A DNA stretch of 64,000 nt from Nocardia vaccinii NBRC 15922 (GTDB lineage: Bacteria > Actinomycetota > Actinomycetes > Mycobacteriales > Mycobacteriaceae), in contig NZ_BDCC01000009.1 in the NCBI RefSeq assembly GCF_001613305.1, positions 496,001-560,000 of the forward strand. Direction: 5' to 3'. Below, piece after piece: positions 54,866 through 63,877 of this stretch (positions are counted from its first letter, which is position 1; every line of letters begins with the position of its first letter). The notes under the pieces are model-generated. The model was not told the DNA's origin, did no database searches, and was given only the letters and a program-made list of their open reading frames with translations. The position numbers and the translations under genes were made by a program.

Positions 54866-56524
54866 CTAACCGATCGCGGGGCCCAGCAGGTCGTCGGCGT
54901 CGGTGATTCGGTAGGCATACCCCTGTTCGGCCAAGAAACGCTGTCGGTGCGCAGCATATTCTGCATCCAGCGTGTCGCGGGACACCACCGAATAGAAGTG
55001 CGCCTGCCCACCGTCGTGTTTCGGGCGCAGCAGCCGGCCCAACCGCTGAGCCTCCTCCTGACGGGAGCCGAAGGTACCCGAGACCTGTACTGCCACAGAT
55101 GCTTCGGGCAGGTCGATGGAGAAGTTGGCGACCTTGCTCACCACCAGCACCGGAATTTCGCCGTTGCGGAACGCGTCGAACAGCGCCTCGCGTTCCTTGG
55201 TGCGGGTCGAGCCCTGGATGACCGGCGCGTTCAGATGTTCACCCAGTTCGTCCAGCTGCTCCAGATACGCGCCGATGACCAGGCTCGGAGCATCCTTGTG
55301 CCGCGCGAGAATCGACTCGACCACGGGGAGTTTGGTGCGCGCGGTGGAACACAGCTTGTAGCGCTCCTCCGGTTCGGCGGTGGCGTACGCCATGCGTTCG
55401 GCGTCGGTGAGCGTCACCCGCACCTCGACACACTCGGCCGGGGCGATCCAGCCCTGCGCCTCGATATCCTTCCACGGCGCGTCGTACCGTTTCGGGCCGA
55501 TCAGCGAGAACACATCACCCTCGCGGCCGTCCTCGCGGACCAGCGTCGCGGTGAGGCCGAGGCGGCGACGCGATTGCAGATCGGCCGTCATCCGGAACAC
55601 CGGGGCGGGCAGCAGATGCACCTCGTCGTAGATGACCAGGCCCCAGTCCCGGCTGTCGAACAGTTCCAGATGCCGGTACTCGCCCTTGGTCTTGCGCGTG
55701 ATGACCTGGTACGTCGCAATGGTGACGGGACGGATCTCCTTGCGTTCACCGGAGTATTCGCCGATCTCGTCCGCGGTGAGCGAGGTGCGTGCCAGCAGCT
55801 CGCGCCGCCACTGCCGCCCCGCGACCGTATTGGTCACCAGGATCAGCGTGGTGGCCTTGGCCCTGGCCATCGCCGCCGCGCCGACCATGGTCTTACCCGC
55901 ACCACACGGCAGCACCACCACACCCGAACCGCCGGCCCAGAACGAATCCGCGGCCAGTTCCTGGTAATCGCGCAGGTGCCAGGCGTGGGTATCGAAGTCC
56001 AGATCGATCTGGTGCGCCTCACCGTCGACGTATCCGGCCAGATCCTCGGCGGGCCAGCCGACCTTGAGCAGCATCTGTTTGATCCGCCCGCGCTCGGACG
56101 GGTGCACCTGCACCGTGTCGTCATCGATGCGGGCACCCAGCATGGGCTGGATCTTCTTGTGCCGCAACACCTCTTCCAGCACGGCGCGATCGAGGCTGAC
56201 CAGCACCAGCCCGTGCGCGGGATGTTTCATCAGCTGCAGCCGCCCGTACCGCGCCATGGTGTCCACGACATCCACCAGCAGCGGCTGCGGCACCGCGTAC
56301 CGGGAGTACTTCACCAGCGCGTCGACGACCTGCTCGGCATCGTGCCCGGCCGCGCGCGCGTTCCAGAGCGCCAGCGGGGTGACCCGGTAGGTGTGCACAT
56401 GTTCGGGCGCGCGCTCGAGTTCGGCGAACGGCGCGATCGCCTGACGGGCGGCATCGGCCTGCTCGTGCTCTACCTCGAGCAAGAGGGTCTTGTCGCTCTG
56501 AACGATGAGTGGTCCGTCTGTCAC
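54866..56524 (-). CDS. ercc3: XPB/Rad25-family DNA helicase (Ercc3)
   Basis: A 552-residue 3'-5' DNA helicase. The N-terminal helicase_C_3-like region (YRVTPLALWNARAAG, SRYAVPQPLLVDVVD) precedes Walker A LPCGAGKT, the DEVH box, motif III GLTATLVREDGREGDV and motif VI QEEAQRLGRLLRPK. Bacterial XPBs act in DNA repair or transcription-coupled processes with the Bax1-like nuclease; none is seen here. GTG 56524, with AGGAGG five bases upstream. Confidence 0.93.
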   Translation of the reverse strand: MTDGPLIVQSDKTLLLEVEHEQADAARQAIAPFAELERAPEHVHTYRVTPLALWNARAAGHDAEQVVDALVKYSRYAVPQPLLVDVVDTMARYGRLQLMKHPAHGLVLVSLDRAVLEEVLRHKKIQPMLGARIDDDTVQVHPSERGRIKQMLLKVGWPAEDLAGYVDGEAHQIDLDFDTHAWHLRDYQELAADSFWAGGSGVVVLPCGAGKTMVGAAAMARAKATTLILVTNTVAGRQWRRELLARTSLTADEIGEYSGERKEIRPVTIATYQVITRKTKGEYRHLELFDSRDWGLVIYDEVHLLPAPVFRMTADLQSRRRLGLTATLVREDGREGDVFSLIGPKRYDAPWKDIEAQGWIAPAECVEVRVTLTDAERMAYATAEPEERYKLCSTARTKLPVVESILARHKDAPSLVIGAYLEQLDELGEHLNAPVIQGSTRTKEREALFDAFRNGEIPVLVVSKVANFSIDLPEASVAVQVSGTFGSRQEEAQRLGRLLRPKHDGGQAHFYSVVSRDTLDAEYAAHRQRFLAEQGYAYRITDADDLLGPAIG

Positions 56525-56867
56525 GGCGCCTCCTGCGGTTCGCGGGCCGGGGTCCATTGTTGCCGATGGGACCGACACGGCCGCCGCCACCGGGGCTGAG
56601 CACGCGATGCACCTGCTCGAGCGGTTGACGAACCGCGTTCGGCGGACATATCCGACCACACCTGGGCCGCGTACCCATCTCTTCCTTTGAACACCGCCCG
56701 CCCGGGCTGTCTTCCCTGATCCTGCGCGCTCGGTCGCCGCAGCCGCAGTGGCGTCGCTCACAGAGCCGGGCCGGCGGCCGCGGATCACCTGCCCGGACCA
56801 GCCGTCGGGCGGTACCGGGCCGCCGGTGACCGCTGGGGCTCCACCTCACACGCGCTACCTTGTGACC
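56525..56867. other. 343-base divergent gap (helicase / aminotransferase)
   Basis: No supported gene or clear structure. Short open frames here are high-GC shadows. It must contain the promoters of both divergent genes. Confidence 0.5.
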
Positions 56868-58034
56868 ATGCAGAACCCGCCGACCGTCGCCCGCCTGCGT
56901 CCGTTCGCCTCGACGATCTTCGCCGAGATGACCGAACTGGCGGTGCGGCACGGCGCGATCAATCTGGGGCAGGGGTTTCCGGATTCGGACGGTCCGGCGG
57001 CCATGCTCGAGGTGGCCGAGCGGGCCATCGCCGAGGGGTTCAATCAGTACCCGCCCGGTCGCGGGGTGCCGGCCCTGCGGCAGGCGATCGCGCGGGATCG
57101 CGCCGAGCGGTACGGCACCGGCTACGACCCCGACAGTGAGATCCTGGTCACGGTCGGGGCCACCGAGGCCATCAGCGCCGCGGTGCTCGGGCTGGTCGAG
57201 CCCGGCGAGGAAGTTGTGCTGATCGAGCCGTATTACGACTCCTACGCCGCGGCGGTCGCGTTGGCCGGGGCCACCCGCCGCACCGCCCGGCTGGTGCCCG
57301 ACGGCGACGGCTTCGCTCTCGACCTGGACAGCCTGCGGGCCGCGATCACCGCGAAAACCCGTGTACTGCTGCTGAATTCGCCTCACAATCCGACCGGGAC
57401 GGTGCTGGGCCGCGCGGATCTGCTGGCCATCGCCGAGCTGGCCCACGAACACGACCTCATCGTGGTGACCGACGAGGTGTACGAACATCTCACCTTCGAC
57501 GGACACGAGCACATCAGCATCTCCACGCTGCCCGGAATGTATCAGCGCACCGTCGTGATCTCCAGTGCCGCAAAAACTTTCAGCGTCACAGGCTGGAAGA
57601 TCGGCTGGGCGTGCGCTCCTGCGCCACTGCTGGACGGCGTGCTGGCGGCAAAACAATTCCTCACCTTCGTCGGCGGCGGCCCGTTCCAGCCGGCGGTCGC
57701 ACATGCCCTGGAACATGAACGGCCCTGGGTGGCGAAGTTGCGAGACAATCTGGCGGACAAGCGCCTTCGCCTGTCCCGGGCGCTCGCCGAAGCCGGATTC
57801 GGCGTCAAGCGCAGTGACGGAACCTATTTCGTCTGCGCCGACATCACCCCGCTCAGCCCGGCCGACGCCATGACCTTCTGCCGCGAGCTACCCGAACGCC
57901 TCGGCGTGGTCGCGGTCCCGCTGTCCGCCTTCGCCGATGACGCCGGCTCCTGGAATCGAATGGTGCGCTTCACCTTCTGCAAGAAGGAGGACACCATCGC
58001 CGAAGCCGTCCGTCGCCTCGGCGCGCCGCGCTAG
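56868..58034 (+). CDS. dapC: Class I aminotransferase, DapC-type N-succinyldiaminopimelate aminotransferase
   Basis: A 388-residue fold-type I PLP aminotransferase. Motifs: NLGQGFPDSDGP, NQYPPGRGVPALR, NSPHNPTG, VTDEVYEHL, and the PLP lysine in SAAKTFSVTGWKIGW. Mycobacterial Rv0858c is the DapC of lysine/peptidoglycan synthesis and its neighbour order (XPB next door) is the same; other class I substrates such as kynurenine remain possible. ATG 56868; GTG 56862 is an alternative. Confidence 0.87.
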   Translation: MQNPPTVARLRPFASTIFAEMTELAVRHGAINLGQGFPDSDGPAAMLEVAERAIAEGFNQYPPGRGVPALRQAIARDRAERYGTGYDPDSEILVTVGATEAISAAVLGLVEPGEEVVLIEPYYDSYAAAVALAGATRRTARLVPDGDGFALDLDSLRAAITAKTRVLLLNSPHNPTGTVLGRADLLAIAELAHEHDLIVVTDEVYEHLTFDGHEHISISTLPGMYQRTVVISSAAKTFSVTGWKIGWACAPAPLLDGVLAAKQFLTFVGGGPFQPAVAHALEHERPWVAKLRDNLADKRLRLSRALAEAGFGVKRSDGTYFVCADITPLSPADAMTFCRELPERLGVVAVPLSAFADDAGSWNRMVRFTFCKKEDTIAEAVRRLGAPR

Positions 58035-58038
58035 CCGG

Positions 58039-58680
58039 TCAGGAAACGGCCGCGAGGGGACGGGTTCGGTCGGAGGCGAGCAGGACCGCGATGGTGCCGA
58101 GCAGGGTTCCGGTGACCCAGCGCTGAATCCGCAGCCAGGCGGGGCGTTCGCCGAGGAATCCCGCGATGGCTCCCGCGCCCAGGACGATCAGGCCGTTCAC
58201 GCTCAGCGCGACGACGATCTGGAGACCGCCCAGGCACAGGCTCTGCAGCCAGATCCGGCCGTGCGCGGGCTCCACGAACTGTGGGATCAGCGCCATGTAC
58301 ATGATCGCGATCTTCGGATTCAGCAGGTTGGTCAGCAGTCCCATGCCGAACAGCCGCCGCGCCGAATCCGCCGGTAGCGCACTGGGCGCGAACGCCGATA
58401 TTCCCCCGGGCCGCAACGTCTTCCACGCCAACCACCCGAGATACAGCGCTCCCGCCAGTTTCACCGCCACATACAACTCCGGCACCACCGCGAAGATCGT
58501 CGTGATCCCCGCGGCCGCGGCCGTCAGATAGCACAGAAATCCCACCGCGACCCCGCCCAGCGACACCAGTCCGGCCCGTCGCCCCTGCGACACCGTCCGC
58601 GACACCAGATACATCATGTTCGGCCCCGGCGTCAGCACCAATCCGAGCGCAGCCACCACAACCCCGACCACCGCAGTCAT
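58039..58680 (-). CDS. LysE-family exporter
   Basis: A 213-residue, six-helix LysE/RhtB transporter with LTPGPNMMYLVSRTVSQGRRAGL and LTNLLNPKIAIMYMALIPQF. Export substrate (amino acid or homoserine-lactone-like) unknown. ATG 58680 has AAGGG nine bases upstream; ATG 58689 is also possible. Four bases separate it from the convergent dapC stop. Confidence 0.87.
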   Translation of the reverse strand: MTAVVGVVVAALGLVLTPGPNMMYLVSRTVSQGRRAGLVSLGGVAVGFLCYLTAAAAGITTIFAVVPELYVAVKLAGALYLGWLAWKTLRPGGISAFAPSALPADSARRLFGMGLLTNLLNPKIAIMYMALIPQFVEPAHGRIWLQSLCLGGLQIVVALSVNGLIVLGAGAIAGFLGERPAWLRIQRWVTGTLLGTIAVLLASDRTRPLAAVS

Positions 58681-58689
58681 CCCGATCAT

Positions 58690-59061
58690 GCCCTTATATT
58701 GGCCCGCTCGACCTGCTACTGTCGCGGTCCAATCCGAACCCACTGGCCTCCAGCCGGACAACCGGCAACCACAGGTACGGCACGTCCCCCGCTACCCGGG
58801 CCGACGACAACCCCATCGATCACGAGCCCACCCCGAACGCTCCGCCGCAGCAGCAGGAATTACGCACACGAACTTCCCGCCGAAGCTGCGCCGCATGCCG
58901 CCGGAGCCGAACTCCGACGCCACGAATCATACTCTGGAACGCTGGAAAGTTCTGTGCGACAACTGATTTCGCGATCAGATGGGTAACTCACCGGGTACGC
59001 CCGAAAGCCGCGGCGCACCCGGCCGCCGACCCGAAGCGCAAGCCCCGGGGCACCCGACACG
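58690..59061. other. 372-base gap without a supported gene
   Basis: Open frames here lack Shine-Dalgarno sites and conserved character. The AT-richer part around 58955-58995 might carry a promoter, but nothing specific is visible. Confidence 0.5.
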
Positions 59062-60153
59062 CTAAGGTCGCGCGGCGGCGACAGCGGTACCCAGGCGGTC
59101 CAATTGTGTTGCGGTGGTATCCCAATCGAGGCAGGCGTCGGTGATCGATCGGCCGTAGGTGAGGTCCGGGGCGTGGCCGAGGGTCAGGTCCTGGCGGCCC
59201 GCGACGAGGAAGCTCTCCATCATCAGGCCGACGACGCGGCGGTCGCCCGCGGCGAGACGTTCGGCGATATCGGTGACGACGTCGACCTGGCGGTTGTGAT
59301 CCTTGTTGCTGTTGCCGTGGCTGGCATCGACCACGACGCGCTGGGGCAACTGCGCCTTCTCCAGCCGCAGGCACGCTTCGGCGACGGAGGCGGCGTCGTA
59401 GTTGGTGCCGTTGCTGCCCCCGCGCAGGATGACGTGGCAGTCCGGATTTCCGGACGTGCGGATCAGCGCGGAACGGCCGTCCAGATCGGTCCCCGGGAAG
59501 ACGTGGCTGGCCCCGGCCGCACGCACACCGTCCACGGCCACCTGCACATCACCGTCGGTGCCGTTTTTGATGCCGACCGGCATGGACAGCGCACTGGACA
59601 GCTGGCGATGCACCTGGCTGGCCGCGGTGCGCGCGCCGATCGCGCCGTAGGAGACCAGATCGGCGATGTACTGCGGGGTGATCGGATCGAGGAATTCGCA
59701 GGCGACCGGCAGCCCGAGCGCGGTGATGTCGACCAGCAGCCGACGTCCCAGTCCCAGACCGGTATTGACGTCGAACGACCCGTCCAGATGCGGATCGTTG
59801 ATCAGCCCCTTCCAGCCGAGGGTGGTGCGCGGCTTCTCGAAGTAGACCCGCATCACCACGTGCAACCGATCGGACAGTTCCGCGGCCTTGGCGGCCAGTC
59901 GCCGCGCGTAGTCCATCGCGGCCTCCGGATCGTGCACCGAACACGGCCCGACCACGACCATCAGTCGGTCGTCGGCGCCGTTGAGCACATCGACGGTGGC
60001 CTTGCGGCCCGCCCGGACGACGTCGGCGAGGGCGTCATCGATCGGATGCGCGCGCCGCACGTCGGCCGGCGAGAGCAACGGGCTCACGCTCAGGGTGCGG
60101 CGATCGTCCAGATCGGCGAGGGGGTTCGCGGCGGCATCGGCTGCGGTTGTCAT
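59062..60153 (-). CDS. aroG: 3-Deoxy-7-phosphoheptulonate synthase (DAHP synthase, type I)
   Basis: A 363-residue enzyme joining phosphoenolpyruvate and erythrose 4-phosphate, the first shikimate step. Type I-alpha motifs: [49 protein letters not shown], and [14 protein letters not shown]. E. coli-type enzymes are feedback-inhibited by Phe, Tyr or Trp. ATG 60153 chosen over the longer frame; AGGA is about ten bases upstream. A leader peptide with aromatic codons lies 80 bases further upstream. Confidence 0.92.
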   Translation of the reverse strand: [363 protein letters not shown]

Positions 60154-60203
60154 CGTGTGGGTTCCTGATCTGTAGATCCGGCCCACCGAGAGGAAATACC
60201 CGT

Positions 60204-60223
60204 CGAGCCGGTAGTCCGGCTCG
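60204..60223 (-). promoter_or_regulatory. Candidate attenuator hairpin of aroG
   Basis: CGAGCCGG-TAGT/ACTA-CCGGCTCG, an 8-bp perfect stem 11 bases after the leader-peptide stop. A following UAUUU-rich stretch is short. A competing pairing with the GGGCCGGTCGG part of the leader-coding RNA is possible. Confidence 0.6.
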
Positions 60224-60234
60224 GGGTGGTTGGG

Positions 60235-60300
60235 TCAGCGCGGTTCACCGACCGGCCCACCCGGGGCCGGGGAGATAAACCAGAAATACACGCGCTGCAC
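60235..60300 (-). CDS. Aromatic leader peptide upstream of aroG
   Basis: A 21-codon ORF from GTG 60300 to the TGA at 60235-60237. It reads VQRVYFWFISP then a Gly/Pro-rich end: the four consecutive aromatic codons Tyr-Phe-Trp-Phe are what an attenuation leader for an aromatic-pathway enzyme would have. A -10-like TAGTGT (60308-60313) lies seven bases before the GTG and there is no Shine-Dalgarno, so the transcript seems leaderless. Function is inferred from composition and position. Confidence 0.65.
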   Translation of the reverse strand: MQRVYFWFISPAPGGPVGEPR

Positions 60301-60632
60301 GTCGCAGACACTAGCACAGCACGGTCGCGACCAGCGTCGGCCAGTACCTCTCCCGGTGCGCCGCCGAGCCGGCTCGGCCTCCGCGGGTGAGTACGGGCAG
60401 ACCCCTCCGAACTGCGAACTTGCCATGATGTCCGAGCCGAGCTTGCACCCATCCGATCCGGGCCGGCTCGCGGGGCGCCAGTAGAGCGAGCGGAGTGACC
60501 GAGGAGATGGCAGCGGCGCTTCGCCGCCCTCCGGAAGGCGGCGGGTGACGATCTTGCCGCGGTAACCGCACCGACGCGGGCGAACCCGGCCGGGATCGGA
60601 AGATCCTGCGCCGGGCTCCTTTTCGCCGGATC
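60301..60632. other. Gap upstream of the aroG leader
   Basis: Contains the leader -10 and, near the left end of the AhpD-like gene, a hairpin CGCCGCC (60522-60528) / GGCGGCG (60537-60543). No gene is supported in this stretch. Confidence 0.5.
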
Positions 60633-61106
60633 TCAGCCGAACATGCCGGGCTCGTACCCGCCCGCGGGCGTCTGCGCGATCACATTGAACCGGTTGTACG
60701 CGTTGATCACCGCGATGACCGCGATCAATGCGCCGGTCTGCTCGTCGTCGTAGTGCTTGCGCACCTGCTCCCAGACCTCGTCGCTGACGCCGGTCTGCGC
60801 GTCGGCGATCCGGGTGCCCTCCTCGGCGAGCGCCAACGCGGCCCGCTCGGCCTCGGTGAACACGGTGGCCTCCCGCCAGGCCGCGACCAGGTTGAGCCGC
60901 ACCCAGCTCTCCCCGTCCGCCACCGCGTCCTTGGCGTGCATATCGGTGCAGAAACCGCAGCCGTTGATCTGGCTGGCACGCAACTTCACCAATTCCTGGG
61001 TGCGCTTGGGCAACGTCGACTGGTCGAGCACCTGCCCGACGGCGCCCAGCCGCTTGATGGCCTTCGAGACGACCTCGATTTCGAATGCGTTCAGGCGAGC
61101 TTCCAT
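60633..61106 (-). CDS. AhpD-like carboxymuconolactone decarboxylase-family protein
   Basis: A 157-residue all-helical CMD-family protein with the AhpD redox motif Cys50-Gly-Phe-Cys53 and His57 (NGCGFCTDMHAKDA), indicating alkylhydroperoxidase-like activity. The C-terminal half (TGALIAVIAVINAYNRFNVI) matches the family. Physiological partner unknown. ATG 61106. Confidence 0.87.
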   Translation of the reverse strand: MEARLNAFEIEVVSKAIKRLGAVGQVLDQSTLPKRTQELVKLRASQINGCGFCTDMHAKDAVADGESWVRLNLVAAWREATVFTEAERAALALAEEGTRIADAQTGVSDEVWEQVRKHYDDEQTGALIAVIAVINAYNRFNVIAQTPAGGYEPGMFG

Positions 61107-61213
61107 GGTCGTGTCCTCACTCTCGCTGTTCCCGCCGCATCGGCGGCGCTACACAGAGAAGACGCGACAGCCCGCCGCAGTGTGACAGCCCCGAAAGTGA
61201 CCTGCCTCACCCG

Positions 61214-62089
61214 TCAGCCGAAGTGGTAGGTGACCTTCGTCAGCTGTTCGGACAGGTCCCACAGGCGGCGGGAGGTGACCTCGTCCTTCGACGCGGCCGA
61301 GGAGGTGCTGGGGCCCGGGTGTCCACGCATGCCGCCCAGGCGCGTCGGACCGTAGTAACCACCGGGTTCGACCTCGGCGGTGGCCGCGTAGAGGCTGGGC
61401 AGGGCGCCCATCTCCGCACTCTGCGCCAGGATCCGGTTGCCCAGCGGCATGAGCACGCTGACCAGGGACTCGGTGTGGAACTGCAGATCGGTCGCGGCAT
61501 ATCCGGGATGAGCGGCGACGGAGATCTTCGACGAGCCGTGCACGCTCAGGCGGCGCTGCAACTCGCGGGCGAACATCAGATTGGCCAGTTTGGCCTGCCC
61601 GTACGCCTTCCAGCGCTGATACCTGCGGTGCTCCCAGTTCAGATCGGGCAGATCGATCCGCCCGATCAGATGCGCACCGCTCGACACGGTGACGATCCGC
61701 TCGGAGATCTTGTCCAACAGCAGCCCGGTGAGCGCGAAATGACCGAGATGGTTTGTGCCGAACTGCATTTCGAAACCCTGCGCGGTGCGCCGCAATGGCA
61801 GCGCCATCACGCCCGCGTTGTTGATCAGCACGTCGGCGGTATCGACGGAATCGGCGAATTCACGCACCGAATCCAGATCGGCCAGGTCGAGGCGGCGCAC
61901 CTGCGCCCGCTCGCCGATGGTGTCCGCGACCGCCCGCGCCTTCACCTCGTCGCGACAGGCCATGACCACTCGGCCGCCCGCGCCGACCAGCGCTCGCGCG
62001 GTGACCGCGCCCAGCCCGCTGTTGGCGCCGGTGACGATGAACGTCCGGTCGCTCTGATCGGGGATGTCGGCAATATCCCAATCACTCAC
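61214..62089 (-). CDS. Short-chain dehydrogenase/reductase (retinol-dehydrogenase-like)
   Basis: A 291-residue SDR: NAD(P) motif TGANSGLG, NNAG, and active site Ser (VSSGAH) with YGQAKLAN providing Tyr and Lys. The C-terminal extension and ARELQRRL are typical of the light-dependent protochlorophyllide/retinol dehydrogenase-like group in actinobacteria. GTG 62089. Substrate unknown. Divergent from the siderophore gene; the shared gap holds an iron box. Confidence 0.88.
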   Translation of the reverse strand: MSDWDIADIPDQSDRTFIVTGANSGLGAVTARALVGAGGRVVMACRDEVKARAVADTIGERAQVRRLDLADLDSVREFADSVDTADVLINNAGVMALPLRRTAQGFEMQFGTNHLGHFALTGLLLDKISERIVTVSSGAHLIGRIDLPDLNWEHRRYQRWKAYGQAKLANLMFARELQRRLSVHGSSKISVAAHPGYAATDLQFHTESLVSVLMPLGNRILAQSAEMGALPSLYAATAEVEPGGYYGPTRLGGMRGHPGPSTSSAASKDEVTSRRLWDLSEQLTKVTYHFG

Positions 62090-62165
62090 GCCCCAGAGTC
62101 TAGAGCCCAGGCCGGGCGCGTCCCGACCCACAACAGTCGGACGGCACATCCAGGCCGCCGATGAG

Positions 62166-62184
62166 ATAGGGTTTCCTAACCTGG
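62166..62184 (+). promoter_or_regulatory. IdeR/DtxR-type iron box
   Basis: ATAGGGTTTCCTAACCTGG matches 12 of 19 positions of the inverted-repeat consensus TTAGGTTAGGCTAACCTAA, with the right arm CCTAACCT nearly perfect. It lies 44 bases before the siderophore ligase start and would repress it under iron. Confidence 0.75.
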
Positions 62185-62227
62185 GTAACCGGCACCCGGG
62201 TTGCATCGTGACCGTGAGGCAGGACCC

Positions 62228-63835
62228 GTGACATCGACATCGACGGCACACGACGGATTCACCCCCATCCCCGCCGAATTCGCCGAGGCGTATCGCGCGG
62301 CCGGGTACTGGAACGGGCGAACGCTGGGTGAATTGCTCCGCGAATCGGCCCAGCGGTGGCCGGATCGCCCGGCGCTGTTGCACGAAGCCCAAACGCGCAG
62401 CTATCGCGAACTCGACGCCGAGGCCGACCGGATGGCGCACGGCTTCCTCGCCACCGGCATCGAGCCCGGCGACCGGGTGCTCGTGCAGTTGCCGAACGTC
62501 CCGGAATTCGTGGTGACGCTGTTCGGCCTGCTGCACGCCGGAGCGATACCGGTGCTGACCCTGCCCGCGCATCGATGTGCGGAGATCGGGCATCTGGCCG
62601 AATTGTCCGGTGCGGTGGCGTATCTCACCGCCGATCGAGTGGGCGATTTCGACCATCGCGAACTCGCGGCACAGGTGCGGGCCCGGGTGCCCGCACTGCG
62701 ACAGGTGTTCGTCGTCGGCGATCCGGGTCCGTTCACAGCACTGAATTCGCTTCCCCGCGAGGGGGTTTCCCTTCCCGAGGTGGCTTCCTCGGCCATTGCG
62801 GTGCTGCTGGTCTCCGGTGGAACGACCGGTCTGCCCAAACTCATCGCCCGCACTCACGACGACTACGGGTACAACGCACGAGCCAGCGCCGAGATCTGCG
62901 AATTCGGCCCGCAGGACGTCTATCTCGCGACTCTGCCCGCCGCGCACAACTTTCCGTTGTCGTGCCCCGGCATCCTGGGCACGGTCGCGACCGGCGGGGC
63001 GATCGCCCTGCTGACCGACCCGAGCCCGGAATGCGCCTTCGCCGCCATCGAACGTCATCGAGTGACGGTGACCTCGGTCGTCCCGCCGCTGGCGCAATTA
63101 TGGTGTGCCGCAACCGAATGGGAGGGCGCCGATCTGTCCTCGCTGCGGCTGCTGCAGGTCGGCGGGGCCAAACTCGCCGAGGCGAACGCCCGCACGGTGC
63201 GGCCCGCGCTGGGCGCGGCCGTACAGCAGGTGTTCGGCATGGCGGAGGGCCTGATCAACTTCACTCGCCTGGACGATTCCGAGGACATCGCCTGCACCAC
63301 CCAGGGCCGCCCGCTGTCCCCCGGTGACGAGATCCGTGTCGTCGATGCCGCCGGAAACGACGTCCCGCCCGGCGGGGAAGGTGAACTGCTGACCCGCGGG
63401 CCCTACACGTTGCGCGGCTACTACCGCGCGCCGGAACACGATTCCCGTTCCTTCACCCCGGACGGCTACTACCGCAGCGGGGATCTGGTGCGCCGGCTGC
63501 CGAGCGGACATCTCGTCGTGTCCGGCCGGATCAAGGATGTGATCAATCGGGGCGGGGAGAACGTCTCCTGCGACGAACTCGAGGAACATCTGCTCGCCCA
63601 CCCCGCCATCCGGCACGCTGCCGCGGTCGGCCTGCCCGATCCGGCACTGGGCGAGAAGGTCTGCGTCGTCCTGGTCACCTCGGGCGACGCCCCGACCCTT
63701 GCCGAGGTCAAGGAGTTCCTCACCGACCGCGGCCTGGCGGTGTTCAAACATCCGGACCTGCTGCACTTCTCGACGAGTCTGCCGCTGACCGCGGTCGGCA
63801 AGATCGACAAGAAGGCCCTGCGCACCTCGTTGTGA
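62228..63835 (+). CDS. Salicylate/2,3-dihydroxybenzoate-AMP ligase (MbtA/EntE-like)
   Basis: A 535-residue aryl-acid adenylating enzyme that loads salicylate onto the siderophore assembly line. Motifs: LLVSGGTTGLPKLI (A3), AHNFPLSCPG typical of aryl-acid binding, FGMAEGLINFTR (A5), YYRSGDLV, and the C-terminal lysine in AVGKIDKKAL (A10). Likely nocobactin-type (the pair with a salicylate synthase is named nbtS/nbtT in Nocardia, as I recall). GTG 62228; iron box upstream. Confidence 0.88.
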   Translation: MTSTSTAHDGFTPIPAEFAEAYRAAGYWNGRTLGELLRESAQRWPDRPALLHEAQTRSYRELDAEADRMAHGFLATGIEPGDRVLVQLPNVPEFVVTLFGLLHAGAIPVLTLPAHRCAEIGHLAELSGAVAYLTADRVGDFDHRELAAQVRARVPALRQVFVVGDPGPFTALNSLPREGVSLPEVASSAIAVLLVSGGTTGLPKLIARTHDDYGYNARASAEICEFGPQDVYLATLPAAHNFPLSCPGILGTVATGGAIALLTDPSPECAFAAIERHRVTVTSVVPPLAQLWCAATEWEGADLSSLRLLQVGGAKLAEANARTVRPALGAAVQQVFGMAEGLINFTRLDDSEDIACTTQGRPLSPGDEIRVVDAAGNDVPPGGEGELLTRGPYTLRGYYRAPEHDSRSFTPDGYYRSGDLVRRLPSGHLVVSGRIKDVINRGGENVSCDELEEHLLAHPAIRHAAAVGLPDPALGEKVCVVLVTSGDAPTLAEVKEFLTDRGLAVFKHPDLLHFSTSLPLTAVGKIDKKALRTSL

Positions 63836-63838
63836 GCA

Positions 63839-63875
63839 GCCGCCGAGGCCGCATTCGCGGTGCGGCCGCGGCGGC
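63839..63875. terminator. Bidirectional terminator between the siderophore genes
   Basis: GCCGCCG-A-GGCCGC and GCGGCC-G-CGGCGGC form a 13-bp stem with one mismatch around a nine-base loop, between convergent stops. Confidence 0.8.
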
Positions 63876-63877
63876 GA

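Noticed and set aside
56121..57716. A 531-residue minus-strand frame spanning helicase and aminotransferase genes
   Set aside because: Crosses two well-supported genes in other frames; sequence is Arg/Gly-rich without motifs.
58616..58966. A 116-residue plus-strand frame upstream of aroG
   Set aside because: Overlaps the LysE start, Pro/Arg-rich, no Shine-Dalgarno and no conservation pattern.
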